In this document: positions 32,455-37,844 of the stretch, one piece after another
Position numbering within the stretch: position 1 is the first letter of the stretch
How the letters are laid out: each line of letters starts with the position of its first letter
NCBI GenBank assembly: GCA_022562295.1
Contig: JADFPO010000027.1
Location: 1-37,844 of the forward strand
Length of the DNA stretch: 37,844 nucleotides
Direction of reading: 5' to 3'
From: Gemmatimonadota bacterium
GTDB taxonomy: Bacteria; Gemmatimonadota; Gemmatimonadetes; Gemmatimonadales; GWC2-71-9
Program-made: the position numbers and the translations under genes
Notes under the pieces: model-generated
Databases searched by the model: none
Told to the model about the DNA's origin: nothing
What the model saw: only the letters and a program-made list of their open reading frames with translations

Positions 32455-33186
32455 CTATCTGCGGCCGGCGACCCACCCCCCATACAAGAACCCACCGTAG
32501 AACTGGATCACCTGGCCAAAGCCGGCTTCATTGAGCAACTCGAGGATGCGAGTGGCCGGAACGTAGTGCATCCCCTGCCTCAGCCGGTCGAGAAATACCG
32601 CTCGCTCTTCGATGCTGAGACCGCGCAGCAGCATGAACTCTTGCCAACCGGACATCAGCCGCCGGAACGTTTCGGAACTCGGGTCGCCGTGTAGGTCCAC
32701 CATCACCAACTGACCCCCCGGCCGCAATCGCGCTGCGATGCTTTCCAGCAGAACCAATTTGGCTCCGTCGTCAGGTAGGAAGTGCATCACGTTGAACAGC
32801 GTAGCGGCGTCGAAGGCGGGCACACGCGGGAGATCATTGGTGTAACCACAGAGGAGTTCGCAGCGATCCTCGAGCCCTTCGTCGCGGAGCTTTTCTTGGG
32901 CCAGTCGAATCATCTGAGGAGACGGGTCGACGCCTGTCAGCCGCCAATCCGGTTTGGATTTTCCAAACGTCGTCAACTCTATTCCGGTCCCGCAACCAAC
33001 CACAAGCACATCTGCATCATCGGTGACCTCGCCCTCGAGGAGCGCCACCGTGGCAGGGAACAGCTGTGCATATGCCGGAATGAGCTGGTGCGCGAGCTTT
33101 TCATATCGCACCCCGTAGGCTCCGTCGAAGTCAAAGACCTCGTCGGGCTGATGTCTGGCTGGATCGGAGGGAGTTGCTTGGGCCAT
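32455..33186 (-). CDS. Class I SAM-dependent methyltransferase
   Basis: This 243-residue cytosolic enzyme has a Rossmann-like methyltransferase fold. Motif I is VLVVGCGTGIEL (about 60-71), the acidic residue after strand 2 is Asp in GVDPSPQMI, and motif IV-like FDAATLFNVMHFL and the RLRPGGQLVMVDL segment (motif VI) follow. The segment before motif I (Y-E-K-L-A-H-Q-L-I-P-A-Y) resembles the CmoA-type group that acts on carboxy-SAM, although the substrate cannot be deduced. The 3' end faces the carbamoyltransferase remnant at 12 bases. It lies 95 bases downstream of the sulfurtransferase on the same strand, so co-transcription is possible. Confidence 0.87.
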   Translation of the reverse strand: MAQATPSDPARHQPDEVFDFDGAYGVRYEKLAHQLIPAYAQLFPATVALLEGEVTDDADVLVVGCGTGIELTTFGKSKPDWRLTGVDPSPQMIRLAQEKLRDEGLEDRCELLCGYTNDLPRVPAFDAATLFNVMHFLPDDGAKLVLLESIAARLRPGGQLVMVDLHGDPSSETFRRLMSGWQEFMLLRGLSIEERAVFLDRLRQGMHYVPATRILELLNEAGFGQVIQFYGGFLYGGWVAGRR

Positions 33187-33281
33187 TCTCGCTTCGCCGC
33201 CGTCGTGAAGTCACGATCCGTACGATACCAAGTTGGGCGTGGTGCCAACTCGAGAGCAAGTCGCCCGGTAGCATCCAGATC

Positions 33282-34130
33282 TCAGCCGGTCTCAACCGGC
33301 CTCCCGGGGTCGGTGATCCAGTCACTCCAGGACCCCGCGTACAAGAGTGCCTCGCCCAAACCGGCATGCGCTGCAGCGAGCACGTTGTGGGCGGCCGTCA
33401 CCCCGGAACCGCAATACATCACTACCTCTCGCACCGGAACGTCGCCGATGTGAGTCTCGTACCGGGCGCGGAGACGCTCACGCGAGAGGAACCGTCCATT
33501 CGAATCGAGATTGCCGGCATAGGGTAGCGACGTAGCGCCAGGAATATGTCCGGCAACCGGGTCGAGCGTCTCGTTCTCTCCGCGATACCGATCTTCGCTG
33601 CGTGCATCGCACAACACGACGGTCGCATCGTTGACCATCGGCGCAAGGTCATCAGCAGCGAGCAACAGCTCGTTCCGGACACGAGGCGTAAATCTGCGGG
33701 ACGCACGCGATTCGGATCCACCGCGGACCGCGAACCCCTCTCCTTCCCACGCCTGCCACCCACCGTCCAGCACCGCAGCGTTCTGATGGCCCATCCAACG
33801 CAACATCCACCACAGCCGCGCAGCGATGGCGCCGCCAGCGTCGTCGTACGCCACGACCTGGACCGACTCATCAATCCCCCAGCGCGACAGGGTGGCCGCG
33901 AACGAGTCAACCTCGGGTAGCGGATGCCGGCCGGTCCTACCAGCGACAATCGGACCCGAGAGGTCGTCGTCCAGATGGGCGTACAGCGATCCCGCGACGT
34001 GACTCGTGCGGTACGCCGTTCGCCCCCGCTCCACGTCCCGCAGCGTGAAACGGCAATCGACGACTGCCCACTCAGAATCGTCGAGGTGGGACAACAGTTC
34101 GCTGGGAGAGATAAGCGTCGTGTACGGCAT
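33282..34130 (-). CDS. Two-domain sulfurtransferase (3-mercaptopyruvate sulfurtransferase-like)
   Basis: This 282-residue cytosolic protein has two rhodanese domains. The C-terminal domain carries the active-site loop CGSGVTA with Cys240, the CG[S/T]GVT pattern of 3-mercaptopyruvate sulfurtransferases such as E. coli SseA (281 residues). The N-terminal, inactive domain has DCRFTLRD (25-32) and HVAGSLYAHL; the second domain has DARSEDRYRG and GHIPGATSLPY. It moves sulfur from 3-mercaptopyruvate or thiosulfate to an acceptor such as thioredoxin or cyanide. The open frame runs to 34253, but MPYTTLISPSEL is the natural start and no good ribosome binding site is seen. It is downstream of the DUF5916-type gene on the same strand. 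Confidence 0.92.
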   Translation of the reverse strand: MPYTTLISPSELLSHLDDSEWAVVDCRFTLRDVERGRTAYRTSHVAGSLYAHLDDDLSGPIVAGRTGRHPLPEVDSFAATLSRWGIDESVQVVAYDDAGGAIAARLWWMLRWMGHQNAAVLDGGWQAWEGEGFAVRGGSESRASRRFTPRVRNELLLAADDLAPMVNDATVVLCDARSEDRYRGENETLDPVAGHIPGATSLPYAGNLDSNGRFLSRERLRARYETHIGDVPVREVVMYCGSGVTAAHNVLAAAHAGLGEALLYAGSWSDWITDPGRPVETG

Positions 34131-34244
34131 TTCGGTGGTTTCAGGTATGGTCGGATATAAACTGCGACGCGGTGCCAGAGGACGCGAGGGTGCGGGCAGG
34201 TGGGCGGGCAGGCGGGCGGTTGGGCAGAGAATGGACGGTCGAAG

Positions 34245-34307
34245 ACGCCTCACGGCTCAGAGCCCAATGCCCACAGCTCAAAGCCCATGGCTCGCGGCTC
34301 GCGGCTC
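34245..34307 (-). repeat. Heptanucleotide array, nine 7-bp units (minus strand)
   Basis: Nine 7-bp units on the minus strand follow the stop codon of the DUF5916-type gene; the first overlaps it. Units are GAGCCGC twice, GAGCCAT, GGGCTTT, GAGCTGT, GGGCATT, GGGCTCT, GAGCCGT and GAGGCGT. The period of seven is strict with no insertions. Confidence 0.85.
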
Positions 34308-36687
34308 ACATACGAAATAGATAACTCAACTTCACGAACAACCCGTCCTCGGTCGGCTCCATCCGTGACAACCGATAGGTGCGCTCCCCCGACTCCAGCC
34401 GCGTATACCCGACGAAGAAAATCGTGCCCGGCGAGGGTTCGTACTGCAGGAGGAACTGACCCTGGAAGTCACCTTTCTCCCGCCGACCGACAAGCGACCC
34501 GTCAATCACTATCGGCAGCTCGGTGGTCGGATCGCGGAGCGCCGAGCGATCCTCGAGGTTGTATTGAACGATGCCGCGGGCAAGCAATCCCTTGGCAAAC
34601 TGATACTGCGTGCGGAGTCTGGAGATATGGACGGTTGAGAACTCCGTGTCGTCGCGCTGACGCCAGAGCCGAGAGAACGTGTGAGACAGCTGGAGTTGGA
34701 GCGAACTGGTGGGGCGGACGGTAATGTCGGGACGAACCATCAGCTCCAAACCGCGGGCCGCCTCGATGAAGATCGGCACCTCGCGATAGAAAAAACTTCC
34801 GTTGATCTGGATCGCGTTGTTGATCCTGGCCCGCGGCATCACGCCGATGGCCTTCAAATGCGTCAGGTCGTTGGGGATGGCGAACGGCGCTGGGTTCCCT
34901 GCCGCTCCCTGTACCTCGTATGACGCATAGGACTCGGGCAGAAACCGGAAAAAGCCATCCCGCAGAATGACGGTGATGTTCCTGTTGCCTTTGAAGGAGA
35001 AGGTGGGCATGAGCTGAACTTCAGCCTCGAACGGTGTGCCACCCCCCCAGAATTCATCGTGGTCGAAGAAGGCGTCGACCTGCAGGGTTGAACTGACGCG
35101 TTCGAGAACCGATCCGGGGGCGCCAAAATGCGTGTACCGAATGTTGCCAAAGGTCTGCGTGTCGCCCACTCGTGGTATGAAGCCGCTCTCGGTTCGAAAG
35201 CCCGGGCTCACGTCATCGAACTTGACCTGCCAGCCGAAGTTGCGGCCGCTTCGTGCCAATTGTGCCATGACCAACGGTTGGAGGCTGGCCGGCCCGCTCG
35301 TGGTCGACGTCCAACTTCCTGCGAATTGGGTCGTCAGCGTATAGCGCCCGTTGAACAGGAATCGGGCGTCACCCGCCAGGACCCGGTTGAAATCGTTGCC
35401 TCCCCCGGCGAGCGTGCGATCGGTGTAGAGAAAACCCACCGTCGATCCGGCCCCGACGTCGCGCCGCACTCGGAGGATGTTGAACACTGCCTGGTAGTCT
35501 CCACCGAACAACGATTTGGGACCCTCGTCTACAGCGCCCAAGTATCCCACGTTGAACGACCCGATCTTTCCCGTCAACTTCGCGCCGCCGATCGGGTCGG
35601 CGATCCGGCGCGTGTGCACCAGGTTTCTGGGCGAGCGGAAGATTTCGGTTCCCTCCAGGAAAAACGGTCTTTTTTCCGCGAAGAACAGGGCAAAGCGCTC
35701 GTTGACCGTGATCCGGTTGGCGTCCGCCTCGACCTGGGAAAAGTCGGGATTGACCGTGGCGTCGAGCACGAGGTTTTGAGTGATACCGTAGCGGCCGTTC
35801 ACGCCAAAATCCTGCGCAAACCCGTCCCGCACGAACTGACCGTCCGTCTCCTGTCCCCTGCGGATACCCGTTGCGACCGGATTGATCTCCACCAGTTTTC
35901 GGGGTTTGATATCCCGCAGGCCCACGAGCTTACCGGCCTGGGCCAACGTGCTGGAGACGTCGCGGGTCAACGGCGCCCACGACTGCTTGAATTCCTTTCG
36001 GCGCACCCCTCGCGAGACACTCAGGCCCCAGTCCTGCACGCTGACTTCGCGGAAGCGTAGAGACACGTAAGGAATCTTCATCTCCGCCGTCCACCCGTCC
36101 GCAATCACCCGGCCATCCGACTCCCAGATGAAGTCAGGGTTGAAGTCAATTGAGACGGCAGACCTCCCACCGAAACGCGACCGCATGCCCTCGATCCACA
36201 GCCCGTCGACCTGAATACCCAGCGGATTCACGTAGAACACGTACGCTTGACGCTGATCGTCGAACGTGTCGAGCATGATGCGAATCCAGTCGTCGGTAAA
36301 CACCGCCCGATCCCGCTCCCCAAGACGCGCGAGGATCAGGTCCGGCTCGCTGTCCCAGGCGCGGATCGCGAAGTAGATGGCATCCCCGCTGTAGAAGACG
36401 CGAACCTGCGTTTCCTCCGTAGCCGGAATGCCCTCCACCGGCTCATACTGCGTGAAATCCGTCAACACGGCAGCAGATTCCCATACCGGGTCGTCCAGCC
36501 GCCCATCGACACTGATGTCGGGATTCTCGATACGGGGAATCGCCACCGCCAAACGCCCCGCCCGGCCGCTGAACACCAGAGGATTGCCGGCCACGTCGCC
36601 GTCCGTCACAGCACCGGTGGTGTCGGCCGAAGAGACCTGTTGGAAGGACGTGAGCGCGACGACCGTTGCGGTCAGGAGATTCAACAC
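34306..36687 (-). CDS. Outer-membrane protein with N-terminal carbohydrate-binding-like domain (DUF5916 type)
   Basis: This 793-residue protein has a signal peptide (MLNLLTATVVALTSFQQVSSA), then an N-terminal domain of about 190 residues with family-9 carbohydrate-binding-like features (VDGRLDDPVWESA, RVFYSGDAIYFAIRAWDSEPD, DDWIRIMLDTFDDQRQAYVFYVNPLG-type segments). The remaining 550 residues alternate beta strands with aromatic residues (for example FFAEKRPFFLEGTEIFRSPRN around 330-350) and end in a strand YLFRM. This matches the DUF5916-type outer-membrane proteins common in Bacteroidota, Gemmatimonadota and Acidobacteriota, whose role is unproven. It may bind or take up sugars or other ligands. 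A run of seven G encodes part of EFWGGGT (35042-35048 on the plus strand). The upstream gap of 262 bases to the CvpA-like gene is a divergent promoter region. Confidence 0.9.
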   Translation of the reverse strand: MLNLLTATVVALTSFQQVSSADTTGAVTDGDVAGNPLVFSGRAGRLAVAIPRIENPDISVDGRLDDPVWESAAVLTDFTQYEPVEGIPATEETQVRVFYSGDAIYFAIRAWDSEPDLILARLGERDRAVFTDDWIRIMLDTFDDQRQAYVFYVNPLGIQVDGLWIEGMRSRFGGRSAVSIDFNPDFIWESDGRVIADGWTAEMKIPYVSLRFREVSVQDWGLSVSRGVRRKEFKQSWAPLTRDVSSTLAQAGKLVGLRDIKPRKLVEINPVATGIRRGQETDGQFVRDGFAQDFGVNGRYGITQNLVLDATVNPDFSQVEADANRITVNERFALFFAEKRPFFLEGTEIFRSPRNLVHTRRIADPIGGAKLTGKIGSFNVGYLGAVDEGPKSLFGGDYQAVFNILRVRRDVGAGSTVGFLYTDRTLAGGGNDFNRVLAGDARFLFNGRYTLTTQFAGSWTSTTSGPASLQPLVMAQLARSGRNFGWQVKFDDVSPGFRTESGFIPRVGDTQTFGNIRYTHFGAPGSVLERVSSTLQVDAFFDHDEFWGGGTPFEAEVQLMPTFSFKGNRNITVILRDGFFRFLPESYASYEVQGAAGNPAPFAIPNDLTHLKAIGVMPRARINNAIQINGSFFYREVPIFIEAARGLELMVRPDITVRPTSSLQLQLSHTFSRLWRQRDDTEFSTVHISRLRTQYQFAKGLLARGIVQYNLEDRSALRDPTTELPIVIDGSLVGRREKGDFQGQFLLQYEPSPGTIFFVGYTRLESGERTYRLSRMEPTEDGLFVKLSYLFRM

Positions 36688-36949
36688 TTGGTTCCCATCA
36701 GTTCTGTTCCCATAACCCGGCTACTTACCAACGAGCTGTCTAAGGTATTCTTCATGATCGACGAAATCGGTGGCACCACAATCTCGCCGCGTCAGATCCT
36801 GCACCAAAGTCCGAGATCCGCCATACTTTGCCTACGACAACCGGGTGTCCGACGTTGGACACCCAGCCAGTTGAGATTCATGGCGCTTTGGCCCGCGCCG
36901 AAGGCAGTGACAAGATGACACTACACTATACTCGCCGAACGAAGCGCCG

Positions 36950-37844
36950 ATGATCGACGTGATCGCGCTGACAGCGCTCGCCCTGCTGGGGTACCTCGGA
37001 TGGCGGCGTGGCACCATCCTCACCGCCCTGTCAGCGGGCAGCTTGCTGGCCGGTTACGTCGGCGCCTTCATGCTCTACAGACCGATGGGGCGGCTCCTGG
37101 AAGGGGTTTTTTCAGTCCCGCCCATCCTGGCGTTCCCGCTCGGCGGGATGGTGGCCATGGTCACCGTCACCCTCCTCCTCAGATTGCTGGCCGGCCGGCT
37201 GCGCGCTCGCCGCTTCCGACGGATCGGCAAAGGATGGGCGCCGTCATACCCCGATCGAGTGGGCGGCGCGGCCATCGGCATGACATGGGCTTTGGGCGCC
37301 GTCATTTTCTTGAGTTGGGCGGGGATCGTATTGCACGGCCTGACGGGACGCGGGCCGGACGTTGAGCGCACGCTGTCCGGGCGACTCGCGTCGGCCGCAG
37401 TCGGCAAAGCGGTGCACGTTCTGGCGAAGCGGTTTACGGGAGACGAGGTGCTGGCTTCGACGATGGCGCTGGTTGCCGTCAAGCCCAGCGAGGGAGCGAA
37501 AACAGTGAGCCGGCTGGTGGGTAGCACCCAGCTTCGCTCGTTGTTCGAAGACCGTGACCTCCGGGACGCCGTAATGCGATCGGACTTCGCGGCCGTCGCG
37601 CGTCAATCCGGACTGCTCGACCTGGCTCGCGATCGCACATTTCTCGAGGCGGCGGAACGCGTGGGCCTGATCGAGCAGGTCGGCGTCGATGCGGCACCCG
37701 AGCAGATAGCCGTGCAGCTCGTGGAGCGTATCGCACCCATGGTACGTACCGCCGACGATCTGTCGAAGAACCTGGACGTACAGCGAATCCTACAGAGTCC
37801 AGAATTCCTGGAGCGCTTGCACGGCGGCGATCTGGGAGCTCTGG
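36950..37844 (+). CDS. CvpA-like membrane protein, partial (runs off the window)
   Basis: The reading frame starts MIDVIALTALALLGYLGWRR and stays open to the last base (298 codons). The N-terminal part has four hydrophobic segments at about 2-18, 25-42, 57-78 and 108-126, with the fold and the Gly-rich first helix of colicin V production (CvpA) family proteins. CvpA is an inner-membrane protein linked to colicin V export and to envelope or bile-salt tolerance. After about residue 135 comes a long charged helical domain unlike plain CvpA, which is only about 160 residues. A TATACT at 36927-36932 could be a -10 box, but no clear -35 is seen, and no Shine-Dalgarno is evident. The C-terminus lies outside the window. 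Confidence 0.75.
   Translation, partial: MIDVIALTALALLGYLGWRRGTILTALSAGSLLAGYVGAFMLYRPMGRLLEGVFSVPPILAFPLGGMVAMVTVTLLLRLLAGRLRARRFRRIGKGWAPSYPDRVGGAAIGMTWALGAVIFLSWAGIVLHGLTGRGPDVERTLSGRLASAAVGKAVHVLAKRFTGDEVLASTMALVAVKPSEGAKTVSRLVGSTQLRSLFEDRDLRDAVMRSDFAAVARQSGLLDLARDRTFLEAAERVGLIEQVGVDAAPEQIAVQLVERIAPMVRTADDLSKNLDVQRILQSPEFLERLHGGDLGAL

Noticed and set aside
34197-34230. GGGCGGGCAGGC-like repeats as another heptamer array
   Set aside because: The spacing drifts between seven and eight bases, so it is only simple G-rich sequence.

Overview
The window is 37.8 kb of GC-rich chromosomal DNA holding about 24 protein genes on both strands. No rRNA, tRNA, CRISPR array, phage or insertion sequence was recognised. 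The gene mix suggests a free-living Gram-negative bacterium near Gemmatimonadota or Acidobacteriota: several secreted proteins and lipoproteins, an outer-membrane barrel with a carbohydrate-binding N-terminus, two membrane-bound Ser/Thr kinases, periplasmic amidohydrolases and a TAXI-TRAP transporter. The lineage is inferred from gene content only.

Layout. 1-5.4 kb: a small membrane-anchored coiled-coil protein with 11-residue repeats, the chaperone HtpG, a small zinc-ribbon protein, a Crp/Fnr regulator and two small exported proteins. 5.4-11.5 kb: an exported amidohydrolase and a two-TM potassium channel with tandem RCK domains lie between two copies of an intergenic repeat of about 195 bp in inverted orientation. 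A CLC chloride channel/transporter with CBS and RCK_C domains follows in convergent orientation. 11.6-17 kb: a quinone oxidoreductase-like enzyme, a zinc-finger membrane protein, Ser/Thr kinase 1 and a phosphodiester glycosidase-like protein. 17-22 kb: a 732-residue coiled-coil protein and a gamma-glutamyltransferase broken by a one-base frameshift inside a GGGGGC tract. 22-25 kb: a TAXI-type TRAP transporter (fused permease and lipoprotein receptor). 25-31 kb: zinc-ribbon Ser/Thr kinase 2, a YtcJ-like amidohydrolase lipoprotein and a PaaK-like adenylate-forming ligase. 31-37.8 kb: a winged-helix regulator translationally coupled to a HAD-like protein, a patch of gene remnants (start of a carbamoyltransferase, possible end of a RidA protein), a SAM methyltransferase, a sulfurtransferase, a large outer-membrane DUF5916-type protein, and the start of a CvpA-like gene that runs off the window.

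The most distinctive features are in the repeats. Six separate tandem arrays have a 7-bp unit but different sequences. Five of them begin within a few bases of a stop codon. Four loci carry GGGGGC hexamers: one splits the gamma-glutamyltransferase frame, one encodes the Pro-Ala N-terminus of kinase 1, one encodes the glycine tail of the TRAP permease, and one lies upstream of kinase 2. The gamma-glutamyltransferase is one base out of frame exactly at the single six-G run among five-G runs, so it is a frameshift pseudogene, a phase-variable gene or a sequencing error. No complete new defence or biosynthetic system was identified.
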